Positions 27,667 to 35,937 of a DNA stretch of 64,000 bases are shown piece after piece. Both the position numbers and the translations under genes were made by a program. A model generated the notes under the pieces. That model made no database searches and was not told the origin of the DNA. It saw only the letters and a list, made by a program, of their open reading frames with translations. This DNA comes from Bradyrhizobium sp. AZCC 2262 (GTDB taxonomy: Bacteria > Pseudomonadota > Alphaproteobacteria > Rhizobiales > Xanthobacteraceae), in the NCBI RefSeq assembly GCF_036924535.1, contig NZ_JAZHRT010000001.1, forward strand, positions 2,294,001 through 2,358,000. The letters run 5' to 3'. The number at the start of each line of letters is the position of its first letter. Within the stretch, counting starts at the first letter, position 1.

Positions 27667-28422
27667 ATGAAAAACGGCACATCGTCAAAGAAGCGGCTTC
27701 GTTCAAATACCCAGTCGGTCAAGCGGCCCGGTTCTGCGAGCCCTGGTCGTGCAGCGAAACGTTCGAAATCATCTGCCCCTGACGTGGTCAGGGACGGGTT
27801 GCGCAAGGCGATTTTTGACGGCGACCTGGTCGCCGGCACGCAACTGCGCCAGGACGAAATCGCCAGCCGCTTTGGGACCAGTCGCATACCGGTGCGCGAA
27901 GCGCTGCGGCAATTGGAGAGCGAGGGGCTGGTCACGCTGCACCCGAACCGGGGCGCGGCCGTATCGTCTGTTTCGCTTGAAGACGTGCTGGAGCTTTTGG
28001 AGATCCGCATCGGGCTCGAATGCCGTGCCCTGAAACTTGCCATCCCGAACATGGTCGGTCCGGATTTTGATTTCGCCGCGGAAATTCTGCGCAGCTATGA
28101 CAAGGAGCCGGAGCCGCAAAAATGGGGCGAGATGAACTGGCGGTTCCACGAAACGCTGTACGCGCCATGCCAGCGGCCGAAGCTGCTGTCGATGATTGAA
28201 TCGAACTACGGCCATGTTGGCCGCTTCGTCAGGCTGCAAGTGTCGATGGCAGCCGGCAAGGAGCAACCCAATCGCGACCATTGGGCCATTCTCGATGCCT
28301 GCCGCGTTGGAGATATCGGCAAGGCCGTGAAATTGCTCGAAGAGCACATCGTGCATACTCAAAAGTCGCTCATGGCGGCGATGCGCAGAACGTCCAGTCG
28401 CGCTTTTGCGGTCTCGCATTAG
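27667..28422 (+). CDS. GntR-family regulator with FCD effector domain
   Basis: Regulator of 251 residues. A basic, low-complexity N terminus precedes the winged helix (LRKAIFDGDLVAGTQLRQDEIASRFGTSRIPVREALRQLESEGLVTLHPNRGAAV), and the alpha-helical FCD domain follows with NWRFHETLYAPCQRPKL and a C-terminal EEHIVHTQKSL. The FCD metal-ligand pattern is largely present. It lies 63 bases after the binding-protein gene. ATTGTATA-type sequences in both flanking intergenic regions make it the likely regulator of the DAO, SBP, Ldh2 and TctC genes. Confidence 0.9.
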   Translation: MKNGTSSKKRLRSNTQSVKRPGSASPGRAAKRSKSSAPDVVRDGLRKAIFDGDLVAGTQLRQDEIASRFGTSRIPVREALRQLESEGLVTLHPNRGAAVSSVSLEDVLELLEIRIGLECRALKLAIPNMVGPDFDFAAEILRSYDKEPEPQKWGEMNWRFHETLYAPCQRPKLLSMIESNYGHVGRFVRLQVSMAAGKEQPNRDHWAILDACRVGDIGKAVKLLEEHIVHTQKSLMAAMRRTSSRAFAVSH

Positions 28423-28455
28423 ATCCTTTTTCCAGCGACGCGAGCATGAACGCAG

Positions 28456-29478
28456 TCATCCGATGCCGACGGCGCCGTTGGCCAATGTGAGCAGGGAGTC
28501 GTGTTCCGCTCTGGTGATGCGGACGCCTTCGGCCAGCGCGCGGCGCCGGTGCTGGTACCTGCGATCGCCGGGCAACCGCGCGGTTCCCGCCTCGACCAGC
28601 GCCGCCAGCAAGACGTTCACCCGCTCGCCGAACCCGGGATTGGCGCGATGGGGATCGATGACGAGCAGAAACTGTCCGCCCCTGGAGGTGGTCGCCGTCG
28701 CGCCGGGAGATTCGTCTTCGAAGCCGAAGGGCGCGCCGGTCAGTGCGGCGGCGAGTAGTTCGACCATCACGGCGATCGAAGCGCCTTTGTGGCCGCCGAA
28801 CGGAAGCAGCGCGCCTGCGTCGAGAATTCTGTAGGGGGAGGTGGTCGGTGTGCCATCGGCATCGCAGCCGACACCCGGTGGGACCTCACGTCCTTCGTTT
28901 GCCGCGAGCAGGACGTCGCCTTGCGACATGACGCTCGACGACTGATCCCAGATCATCGGTAGATGGTCGGCGCGCGGACACGCAAACGCCACGGCATTCG
29001 TACCCGTGACCGGTTTTGTCCCGCCCCAGGCCGCCATCCGCTTCTTCGAGTTCACACAGGTAAGCGCGATGAATCCTTGATCGGCGAAGGGCTCGATGTC
29101 CGGCCACAATGCGGCGTAATGATGCGAATTTCGCGTAAGAAGTATCGCAACCCCGGTCGCGCGCGCCATATCCATCAAGCGATCACGCGTGAGGGTCAGG
29201 CAAACCTGAGCAAAACCGTTATCCGCGTCGATGACGCACATGCTCGCGTGCATCTCGACGATGCGCGGCTGCGCATGGCCGTTGGCCCAACCGACCTGCA
29301 CCGACCGCATGAAGCCGGGCAGTCGAAGCAGGCCGTGGCTTTTGACGCCATCGCGCTCGCAGACCAGCATCGTTTCGGCGACCGGCCCGGCGTTTTCCGC
29401 GCTCATGCCGCCCCGCACCAGGGCGCGCGCGATGAGTGCTCGCAGTTCGACCACCGGCAGGAGCATGACGTCGCTCAT
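28456..29478 (-). CDS. Ldh2-family (malate/lactate/ureidoglycolate) dehydrogenase
   Basis: NAD(P)-dependent oxidoreductase of the Ldh_2 fold, 340 residues from the ATG at 29478. Family motifs are ERDGVKSHGLLRLPGF, DADNGFAQVC, TRNSHHYAALWPDIEPFADQGFI, GTNAVAFACPR and the end PFGGHKGASIAVMVELLAAALTG. Longer frames starting at 29514 or 29562 exist, but the added residues do not match the family and run into the operator. Candidate substrates are 2-hydroxy acids or cyclic imino acids (delta-1-piperideine-2-carboxylate reductases are in this family). It converges on the GntR gene and diverges from a TctC-type gene. Confidence 0.88.
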   Translation of the reverse strand: MSDVMLLPVVELRALIARALVRGGMSAENAGPVAETMLVCERDGVKSHGLLRLPGFMRSVQVGWANGHAQPRIVEMHASMCVIDADNGFAQVCLTLTRDRLMDMARATGVAILLTRNSHHYAALWPDIEPFADQGFIALTCVNSKKRMAAWGGTKPVTGTNAVAFACPRADHLPMIWDQSSSVMSQGDVLLAANEGREVPPGVGCDADGTPTTSPYRILDAGALLPFGGHKGASIAVMVELLAAALTGAPFGFEDESPGATATTSRGGQFLLVIDPHRANPGFGERVNVLLAALVEAGTARLPGDRRYQHRRRALAEGVRITRAEHDSLLTLANGAVGIG

Positions 29479-29555
29479 CGTAAACCAGGCATTCGGTGTG
29501 ACATGTGTCTGCATATCCTCAAGGCTGGACCGGCACAAATGCCATTGGATGCAAT

Positions 29556-29575
29556 TATACATAATTGTATAAAAT
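29556..29575. promoter_or_regulatory. GntR-type operator between Ldh2 and TctC genes
   Basis: TATAC (29556-29560) and GTATA (29567-29571) are inverted around the ATTGTATAAAAT sequence at 29564-29575, which shares the ATTGTATA core with the paired sites at 26587 and 26607. It lies in the divergent promoter region of the Ldh2 and TctC genes, 53 to 75 bases from the two starts. Confidence 0.55.
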
Positions 29576-29630
29576 AGTGCAGCATGCTATACTCTGGTGT
29601 GGTCGGAGAGTTGGGGCAGGGGGTTTTCTG

Positions 29631-30596
29631 ATGTCGCGATTGCCGCATCGTTTCGTTTGGTTGATCGCCTGGCTTTCCATGATCTCCTTGGCGCAGGCGT
29701 ATCCCGATCGGCCGGTGCGGCTGATCGTTCCCTTCGCGGCGGGCGGCGGAACGGATGCGATGACGCGGATCCTGGCCGACCGTCTCCAACAACGTCTCGG
29801 TCCGAGATTTCTCGTCGAAAACGTCACCGGAGCGGCCGGCAACGCGGGCGCGGATCGGGCGTCACACGCGCCGCCTGACGGCTACACGCTTCTGATCGGA
29901 TCGATGGGAGTACTCACGGTGAACCCATGGATCTACACATCGACCGGCACCGCCATTCTCGACCGGCTGGTCCCGGTGTCGATGATATTCGACACCGGAC
30001 ATATTTTCGTGGTCAATCCCGCGCTGAAGGCTACCAGCCTTGGAGAAGTGGCCGAGTTGGCCCGCACTTCGGAGAAGCCGCTCACCTTCGCGTCGGCCGG
30101 AATGGGCACGTCGACGCACCTCTACGCGGAGCTTTTCAGGCTTGCGGCGAAGGCCCCCATGACGCATGTGCCGTACCGGGGCAACGGTCCCGCTCTGACC
30201 GATGTTGTCGCCGGCCATGTCCAGATCATGTTCGATCAGATCGCGTCGGCGAGCGGGCAAGCGAAATCGGGTTCAGTCAGGCCTCTGGCGGTGACGACAA
30301 AGCAGCGCCTGAGCTTTCTACCCAACGTGCCGACAGCGGCCGAGGCCGGATACCCGCAACTCATGGGCACGTCCTGGACGGCATTGATGGCGCCAAAGGA
30401 CGCGCCACCGGACATCATCGCCGTGCTGGGTCGCACACTTACCGAAATCGCAGCCGAGCCGGAGACGAGGGAGAAGATCGAGGCGCTCGGCGCCAATATT
30501 CTGACCAGCACGCCTCAGGAAGCCGGCGAGATCATTGCGCGTGAACTCGAGCGCTGGCGGCCAGTCGTCAAAGCGGCGGGGATCCCCGAGAACTAG
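29631..30596 (+). CDS. Bug/TctC-family tripartite tricarboxylate transporter binding protein
   Basis: Extracytoplasmic binding protein of 321 residues. A signal peptide (basic start, then LIAWLSMISLAQA) precedes YPDRPVRLIVPFAAGGGTDAMTRILA, the signature start of the Bug family; PDGYTLLIG, VPYRGNGPALTDVVAGHVQIMFD and the late APKDAPPDIIAVL also match. AGGGGG is 5 to 11 bases before the ATG at 29631. No TctAB membrane genes are near, which is common for Bug proteins. Ligands are carboxylates or amino-acid-like compounds; its specificity is unknown. Confidence 0.9.
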   Translation: MSRLPHRFVWLIAWLSMISLAQAYPDRPVRLIVPFAAGGGTDAMTRILADRLQQRLGPRFLVENVTGAAGNAGADRASHAPPDGYTLLIGSMGVLTVNPWIYTSTGTAILDRLVPVSMIFDTGHIFVVNPALKATSLGEVAELARTSEKPLTFASAGMGTSTHLYAELFRLAAKAPMTHVPYRGNGPALTDVVAGHVQIMFDQIASASGQAKSGSVRPLAVTTKQRLSFLPNVPTAAEAGYPQLMGTSWTALMAPKDAPPDIIAVLGRTLTEIAAEPETREKIEALGANILTSTPQEAGEIIARELERWRPVVKAAGIPEN

Positions 30597-30946
30597 GGTA
30601 TTGCAAGGAGAATATCTAAGGTTCGGATCGGGAAACGTTGGTCGCTGGTCGTCGATCTTTTGCAGGTGCAGCTCTTCGAGGACGAAGCCCACTCCTAAGC
30701 CTTGCAAAAGCGCAATTCATTGTGGAGCGGCCGCATCTGGCGCGAAGCGGTCGTTGTAGATTCCTCGATAGCCCCCGCGAACTCGACTTAGGCCGAACAA
30801 CTTCCATCTCGATCGATGGGTCGATCTGAATTGGAGCCAATTCAAACACGTGTAGAAACTTTCTCCCAATTGCTTACTCGCGCGAATGAACCGAAACTGA
30901 AGTCTCAGGCTGGGTATGCATATCGCGTTGAAAAACAAAGAAAAGC
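30597..30946. other. Intergenic stretch without supported gene
   Basis: The 350 bases after the TctC gene show short frames only, none with domain-like sequence or a good ribosome site. The stretch ends at a tRNA-Arg fragment. Confidence 0.6.
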
Positions 30947-31001
30947 TGGCGCACCCGACACGATTCGAACGTGTGACCTTTGCCTTCGGAGGGCAACGCT
31001 C
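30947..31001 (-). other. 3' fragment of tRNA-Arg(CCG), probable attachment-site scar
   Basis: Read on the minus strand, the last 55 bases of a tRNA are intact: anticodon stem-loop with CTCCGAA (anticodon CCG), variable loop, a perfect T arm around TTCGAAT, the acceptor strand CGGGTGC and the encoded GCCA end. The 5' part does not complete a tRNA: the D arm is short and the bases in the position of the acceptor 5' strand pair poorly with the 3' strand. A 3' tRNA half with a replaced 5' half is the usual scar left by integrases that use tRNA genes as target. The fragment is not expected to yield a working tRNA. Confidence 0.75.
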
Positions 31002-32004
31002 ATTCTTCGAGCCCAATATGCACCGAAGCTTTCGCTAGCCCGCGGTTCTGATAGCGCGCGTCGCCCCGCCTGAGGACCGCAGCTCGCAAGTTTTCTTGCT
31101 CTATCGCCTCCAAAACTACGACTGCACCTGTTCTGCCCTCGGCATGGTGAGAGCGGCTCATTATTTTGCGGCCGAAGCGAACGGGATCGGTAGAAGGGTC
31201 CAAAGCAGCACGGTACTGCGGAAGCTCATCCGGTACTGCAACGCAGTACCGAGAAGGGGTGCCGTGTTCTAAAGCGCTGGGAAGCCTTCCAAATAAGCAC
31301 TTGAAATGAAAGGAAAATGCCTCGAATGTTAGATTGAAATCTCTGTCGGCCCAAAAAACAGCAACTACCTACCGAGAACGAAAAGCGAAATAACATCAAT
31401 ATGTTATCGCATCGATTTTGCATTGCACCCATGATGGATTGGACCGGGGCATCGCGAAAAGCAAAGCGCGATCAGCACTTAAGAGTTGTCGCCAGAAGCC
31501 ATGTCGTACCAGATGCAGTACCGCCGCTAGTTCGGAGCTTTGATAAGCAAGCGATTTCGGGTTCTTGCGTTCGTTCTGCATCTGCCGCGTAAGGCGGCGC
31601 AGCAGCCAATTCGTGCGGGCCGCTGCCTGCCGCCGCATGCAAGGCATGGCGACGCCTATCAACTCACTTTCCTGTTTGCGTTGCCCGGCTTTCAGTGGGC
31701 GCACTGTTTTTTGCTCGATTGCTACAGACCGCCTTGCTGCACCACCACCGCCACGCACGTTGCTGATGCAGATGCCGCCGATGTCGAATGGTCTGCAATA
31801 GGGGGAGTTCGTTCCTTCGCGAGCGATCACAGCCCGCCCTTCGCCAAACGAAAAACCGGACCGGTCAGCGCATATGCGCATCTTGGTCCGGCTTAGATAT
31901 GTTGTCACTGAACCACATCAAGCCGCGGCAATATCGACTCGCAGTGTCAAAGCCGCGCACGCGCCTTGATGTGTCTCAGCAAAGGTACTGTGTGTCGGCG
32001 ACGA
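31002..32004. other. Gene-poor scar region with GGTACTGC repeats
   Basis: About 1 kb without a convincing gene. The only repeat structure noted is CGGTACTGC at 31211 and 31231 and its inverse GCAGTACCG at 31243 and 31515; the second and third copies form a hairpin with an AAC loop region. A minus-strand frame of 170 codons (31396-31908) and one of 67 codons (31000-31203) have irregular composition and no recognisable domain. Confidence 0.5.
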
Positions 32005-32067
32005 TTACTTCTTTTTCTTCTTGCCGGCCTTCTTTGCCTTCTTCGCCTTCTTCGCTTTCTTAGCCAT
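32005..32067 (-). CDS. 20-residue Lys/Ala repeat micro-ORF
   Basis: A complete 20-codon frame encodes M-A followed by four KKA units, G and five Lys. Fifteen to seventy percent more basic than any neighbour, it has 13 Lys in 20 residues. A near-perfect ribosome site (GGAGGG, 5 bases of spacing) precedes the ATG on the minus strand, which argues for real translation. The repeat resembles the C-terminal tails of histone-H1-like and HU-like proteins and the tail of the Ku protein in this window. It could be a nucleic-acid-binding peptide, a remnant of a larger protein tail, or a chance product of a GAAGAAGGC repeat. Function is unknown. Confidence 0.5.
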   Translation of the reverse strand: MAKKAKKAKKAKKAGKKKKK

Positions 32068-32435
32068 GTTGCCCTCCACGATCCCAAAGTTGGTTCAATG
32101 CAAGTCGACCTCGACCTGCACCAAAACAGAGTACACCACAACTGCAAAATTGATACTGCGCGCTTCGAAGAAGGTAAACGACGGTCACACCTTAGCGCGT
32201 TGCCAGCGGGCGAACCTCTCTTACGATGCGTCAACGCGAGACGTGGACACGGTTTGTTACCCAGCTGGAAACATCCGCGCCGAGATTGACACCGAGTCAG
32301 GCAGCAATGCGAAGCGGCTTGGAGCTGGAGCAATTTTGCTCGGAGCTATAGCGTGCGCCCCGACCAGCGAGCACGGCATATTTGTGGCAAGTCTGACGGG
32401 GCACGATGAAAAACAGGAAGCGGGAATGGCGGCGC
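32068..32435. other. Intergenic stretch without supported gene
   Basis: No frame in these 368 bases has a domain-like sequence. The plus-strand frame across this stretch is antisense to the Lys/Ala micro-ORF at its start and out of frame with everything else. Confidence 0.5.
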
Positions 32436-32696
32436 CTAGCTCGTCAGAGCTGTCATCTCTTTTCGGGCGGCCTCGACTCGCGCATCGAGGTATTTGGCCA
32501 AATCCAGAAGATGGATTCCCTTTGCACATTTCTGGCTAGCTTCCATTCGCACCAGAGGGATCGCTATTTCACCTGTGCTGATCTTCTGCACCAGCTTGGT
32601 TGGATTCAGGTGCGAAAAGTAATCCCGACACACATCCTCGATCGGGACGATGGCCTTACCTCCATACTGCGCCATCAAAAGGAACGCGGTGTTCAT
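32436..32696 (-). CDS. PrtN-like (pyocin activator family) small DNA-binding protein
   Basis: An 86-residue protein starting MNTAFLLMAQYGGKAIVP, followed by EDVCRDYFSHLNPTKLVQKISTGEIAIPLVRMEASQKCAKGIHLLDLAKYLDARVEAARKE. This matches the pyocin activator PrtN family, which in Rhizobiales is often found next to integrase genes in genomic islands and may act as an excisionase or regulator. The ATG at 32696 has AAAGGTAG as ribosome site; a start five codons earlier is possible. No integrase gene is present in the window, so it is probably an orphan of a decayed island between the two tRNA-Arg fragments. Confidence 0.78.
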   Translation of the reverse strand: MNTAFLLMAQYGGKAIVPIEDVCRDYFSHLNPTKLVQKISTGEIAIPLVRMEASQKCAKGIHLLDLAKYLDARVEAARKEMTALTS

Positions 32697-33143
32697 TGGG
32701 CTACCTTTCATATCGACCCGGGCAAGCAGCGCTTCGCAGTCGCTGCATCTCTTGGGCCGATAATCTTCACAAGCTTTGCTTCAGCCGTCCGGTAGCTTGA
32801 CCTAACTTGAAACCTTTGCCCCTTGCGAGATCTTTTCCGTTGTCGGCGGAATTTGGCTTCTCTAGCGTAGTAAAGGTGGGCTCGTACGACGGTATGCATC
32901 CTTAGACAGGGGGCGTTTCTGGTGCCATGATCTGAGGCAGCTCAATAGCTATTCTTTTGAGTCAAACCTGCAGCCAGACCGTTATGAGCGGCAGGATAAC
33001 GGTCGGGTTCGTTGATTTTCCTGCATTTTCGTCCGATTTCGATCGCGTTTTGTTGTGGTTCAGTGTGTTCGTTTCTGGTGCGAAACTGGTGCGGTGCTTA
33101 GGAGCCGCGAATGAAGCACCCAATGGCCGCCGTTGGACCTGCT
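32697..33143. other. Gene-poor scar region
   Basis: About 450 bases. A 63-codon basic minus-strand frame (32708-32899) ends just upstream of the PrtN-like gene but has no recognisable domain. Nothing else is supported. Confidence 0.45.
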
Positions 33144-33189
33144 GACTACGAACTGGGGGTCAGGAGTTCGAATCTCTTCGGGCGCGCCA
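33144..33189 (+). other. 3' fragment of tRNA-Arg(ACG), probable attachment-site scar
   Basis: The plus strand shows a tRNA 3' half: anticodon loop CTACGAA (anticodon ACG), GGGGTC variable part, T arm AGGAG-TTCGAAT-CTCTT, acceptor strand CGGGCGC and GCCA end. The 5' anticodon stem no longer pairs with its 3' strand, and no D arm is found upstream. It is thus a second tRNA scar, of a different isoacceptor and opposite orientation to the one at 30947-31001. Confidence 0.65.
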
Positions 33190-33298
33190 CTTCCGAACAA
33201 ATCTGGGCACTGCTGCCGTCGCCGCGCCCGATATCACCAAACGCTCAAGAACATCGAGCCGGCCGTGAATGCGAATCTCCTCGTCGCGGATGGCGCAG

Positions 33299-33412
33299 AT
33301 GCTTGAGAACACCGGCGCCGCGGCCTTGCAGTTTACGCCTGCGGAACTGGCGGAGCTGAATTCCGCCGTGCCTGCCGTCAAGGTGCGGTGCGCGGCTTCC
33401 CGAGGTTGTTGA
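33299..33412 (+). pseudogene. C-terminal stump of an aldo/keto reductase
   Basis: Thirty-seven codons read LENTGAAALQFTPAELAELNSAVPAVKV and match the C-terminal end of aldo/keto reductases, where an LEENxGAAxxxLTxxELxELN pattern is usual. Upstream sequence does not continue the barrel in frame. It is a relic, next to the tRNA-Arg scar. The following 280 bases up to the cyclase gene show no other gene. Confidence 0.5.
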
Positions 33413-33693
33413 GGTCATGTCAGGGGTCGAAGCCGCTCCTAAAGTGTGACGACGCGCCCTTTCCGGGCCGGCTCAAGGCTGCCCGGCCATACGGGAACCC
33501 GCAGGGAAACTCAGGATCATCCATATGAGCGGAGTGCCGCTGCCTGCGCGCCGCCGGACGGGTCTCAATATTCACGCATATATGAGCTGTGTTGATAACC
33601 GCATGCGGATTGGAAGGTTTAATCTCAAGCCGGCGGCGCGTTAAATGTGCGCAATGCCAGTTTGTGCCTGGCCCCTGTACAGGGAAACCGTTG

Positions 33694-35559
33694 ATGGAAC
33701 GCAAGCTCGCCGCGATCATGGCCGCCGACATCGTCGGCTACAGCCTGATGATGGCCGAAAACGAGGCCTCCACCTATAAAGAGCTGCGCACAGTCTTCGA
33801 TAATTTGATCGAACCCACAGTCGCGCGGCATGGCGGACGCATCTTCAAGATGACCGGGGACGGGTTTCTGGCGATGTTTCCAAGCGTCAACGAAGCCGTT
33901 GATGCGGCCGCTGCTATCCAGCAAGGGTTCGACAACGCCCCGTTTGAGCTGCGCATAGGCATCAACCTCGGTGATGTCATCGAGGATAATGGCGATATGT
34001 ACGGCGACGGCGTTAATGTCGCCACACGGCTTGAGGCGATGGCCGACCCCGGTAGCATCTTTGTCAGCGGCGCTGTCGTCATGGCCGCAGACCGCAATCG
34101 CGGCGAGGTGTTCGCGCGTGTGGGCCGCAGGCGCGCCAAAAACATTCCCGAGCTTCTTAATGTCTACCGGGTACGGCGCGCGCAATCCTCGTGGTCTCGC
34201 TGGCCGAAAGTCCCGCGCGTTCTACGCGGTACCGCTGCGCGCTGGTCGTATGGCGTCGCCGCCGTAGCCCTTGTCCTCATCGGCACCCAAATCCAACCGC
34301 TTTCCCTGGCGGCGATGGTCAGCCGGCTCCCGGCCGCGCTGTCTTTCGACCAGACCCGCGCCGACCCGCGGCCGTCAGTTGCGGTCATGCCCTTTGCGAC
34401 CATGAGCGGCGACCAGTCGTACTTTGCAGACGGACTGACCGAGGATGTGACCACGGCGCTTGCAAGGAATTCCGAGCTTCAGATCATCGCGCGCGACTCC
34501 ACATATGCCGTGCGCGGGCAGGAAAGCGATGTGCGCAAGCTCGGGGTAAAGCTGGGCGTTTCCTACGTGGTGGAAGGCAGCGCGCGCCGCGAGGGGGACC
34601 GGCTTCGCGTCTCGGCGCAGCTGATCGACGTGAAATCGGGCGCGCACCTTTGGTCGCGCAGCTTCGACAGGCAGGTTGCCGACGTCTTCACCGTACAAAG
34701 CGAGCTGACCACGGAAATCGTCGCCCAGCTCGCGCCGTATATCGGCCGAAGTGAAGCCACCGCTGCCGCGCAACGTCCGACCGACAACCTTCAGGCTTAC
34801 GATCTTGTCCTGCGGGCTCGTCATCGATACCGGCATGGCGCCCAGGATGCGGAAGCACTTATGGAGGCACGCGGCATATATCAGCGCGCGCTGGAAATGG
34901 ACCCGGCCTATGCCGCCGCCCGTGCGGGCTTGGCCCTCACTTACATCGCGGATGTGGCCAGGAGGTCGAATGGTCGGGCAACAGCGCATGAGCTGGAACT
35001 AGGTCTTAGCGAAGCGCGCCAGGCTGTGCGCCTCGATCCCAATCTCTCGCTCGGCTATCAGGTGATCAGCTTCGGGCTCGCGGTGCAGGGCGATTATGCA
35101 GGCGGCCTGCAGGCCGCCAAGCGCGCCGTCGAACTGAATCCCAATGACCCGGATAGCATGATGGCATTGGCAAAAGCGCAAGTCCGTTTCGGGGACTACG
35201 CGGACGCCGTTGCCAATGCTGAGCGGGCACGTCGCCTTCATCCCATGGCGCCGGAATATTACGCCTATGTGCATGGCCAGGCTCTTTACGCCGCTGATCG
35301 TCGCGATGAGTCGGCTACCGTGATCGCCGAATGCCTTGTAAGGGCGCCGCGCGATGCCAACTGCCTGCTAATCCAAGCTGCGCTGCAAGGGGGGCGCGGT
35401 GATATAGAAGCGGCGCAGCTGACGATGGCAAACTTGGTAGGGGCCCAACCGACATTTTCGTTAGAGTCAGAGCGCTCTTATCGCCGGTTTGGCAACAAGC
35501 CGCTCATGGATCAGTTCCTAAAGGACCTGACGCGGGCGAAGGCACCGAAGACTGCGTAA
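33694..35559 (+). CDS. Class-III nucleotide cyclase with TolB-like and TPR domains
   Basis: A 621-residue signalling protein. Residues 1-165 are a CYC domain: AADIVGYS with metal Asp12, MTGDGFLAMF with Asp56, and YGDGVNVATRLEAMADPG. A transmembrane helix follows near residues 187-203. Residues about 225-350 form a TolB/FlgO-like domain (PSVAVMPFATMSGDQSYFADGLTEDVTTALAR), and TPR repeats fill the C-terminal half. This architecture is expanded in Bradyrhizobium and Rhizobium genomes. ATP to cAMP is the probable reaction. The ATG at 33694 has an AGGG site; the longer frame from 33589 adds no family sequence. It ends convergent with the giant helicase gene. Confidence 0.88.
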   Translation: MERKLAAIMAADIVGYSLMMAENEASTYKELRTVFDNLIEPTVARHGGRIFKMTGDGFLAMFPSVNEAVDAAAAIQQGFDNAPFELRIGINLGDVIEDNGDMYGDGVNVATRLEAMADPGSIFVSGAVVMAADRNRGEVFARVGRRRAKNIPELLNVYRVRRAQSSWSRWPKVPRVLRGTAARWSYGVAAVALVLIGTQIQPLSLAAMVSRLPAALSFDQTRADPRPSVAVMPFATMSGDQSYFADGLTEDVTTALARNSELQIIARDSTYAVRGQESDVRKLGVKLGVSYVVEGSARREGDRLRVSAQLIDVKSGAHLWSRSFDRQVADVFTVQSELTTEIVAQLAPYIGRSEATAAAQRPTDNLQAYDLVLRARHRYRHGAQDAEALMEARGIYQRALEMDPAYAAARAGLALTYIADVARRSNGRATAHELELGLSEARQAVRLDPNLSLGYQVISFGLAVQGDYAGGLQAAKRAVELNPNDPDSMMALAKAQVRFGDYADAVANAERARRLHPMAPEYYAYVHGQALYAADRRDESATVIAECLVRAPRDANCLLIQAALQGGRGDIEAAQLTMANLVGAQPTFSLESERSYRRFGNKPLMDQFLKDLTRAKAPKTA

Positions 35560-35937
35560 TAGGATTTTTTGTAGCTTAAATTCAATGTGATAGCTGTTCT
35601 CAGTTTCATCTCGTCCGGCGCGCCATTCAATCAAGCACTTACGAAAGCTCACCGTTTGAGAGCGAGAGATTAAAACGGTTTTTCAAACGGTGGATTTTTT
35701 TGGCTATTCTATTTTAGCTGTTCTTATGTGCCGGCCCGGGTAGAGGAAAGTCTCCATCGCTAGAGACTTAGTTAGAGGTGACTGCCACCAGACGGCGGCA
35801 GTCGATTCTGCGTACTGATAGGATTTCTAGCAAATTTTGTCCCCCCGAAGCCGGAGGCTACCGGATCAACGCGGCTTGATCGGCCTGCGAGGGGACCGAC
35901 GACTAAAACGAGGTAACTGGGCGGCGTCGGCTCTTTG
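35560..35937. other. Convergent intergenic region with two hairpins
   Basis: Between the ends of two convergent genes lie two inverted repeats: AAGTCTC/GAGACTT (35748-35754, 35763-35769) and GACTGCC/GGCAGTC (35780-35786, 35797-35803). They may end transcription from both sides, though neither is followed by a T tract. No gene is supported. Confidence 0.4.

Noticed and set aside
30816..31073. Plus-strand frame encoding APDTIRTCDLCLRRATL
   Set aside because: This peptide is the well-known artefact of reading the complement of a tRNA-Arg 3' half; the DNA is the tRNA scar at 30947-31001.
31396..31908. 170-codon minus-strand frame in the scar region
   Set aside because: Irregular composition, no recognisable domain and no ribosome site; kept only as part of the gene-poor region.
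32021..32539. 172-codon plus-strand frame beginning with Phe/Ala repeats
   Set aside because: Its repetitive start is the complement of the Lys/Ala micro-ORF, and the rest has no domain.
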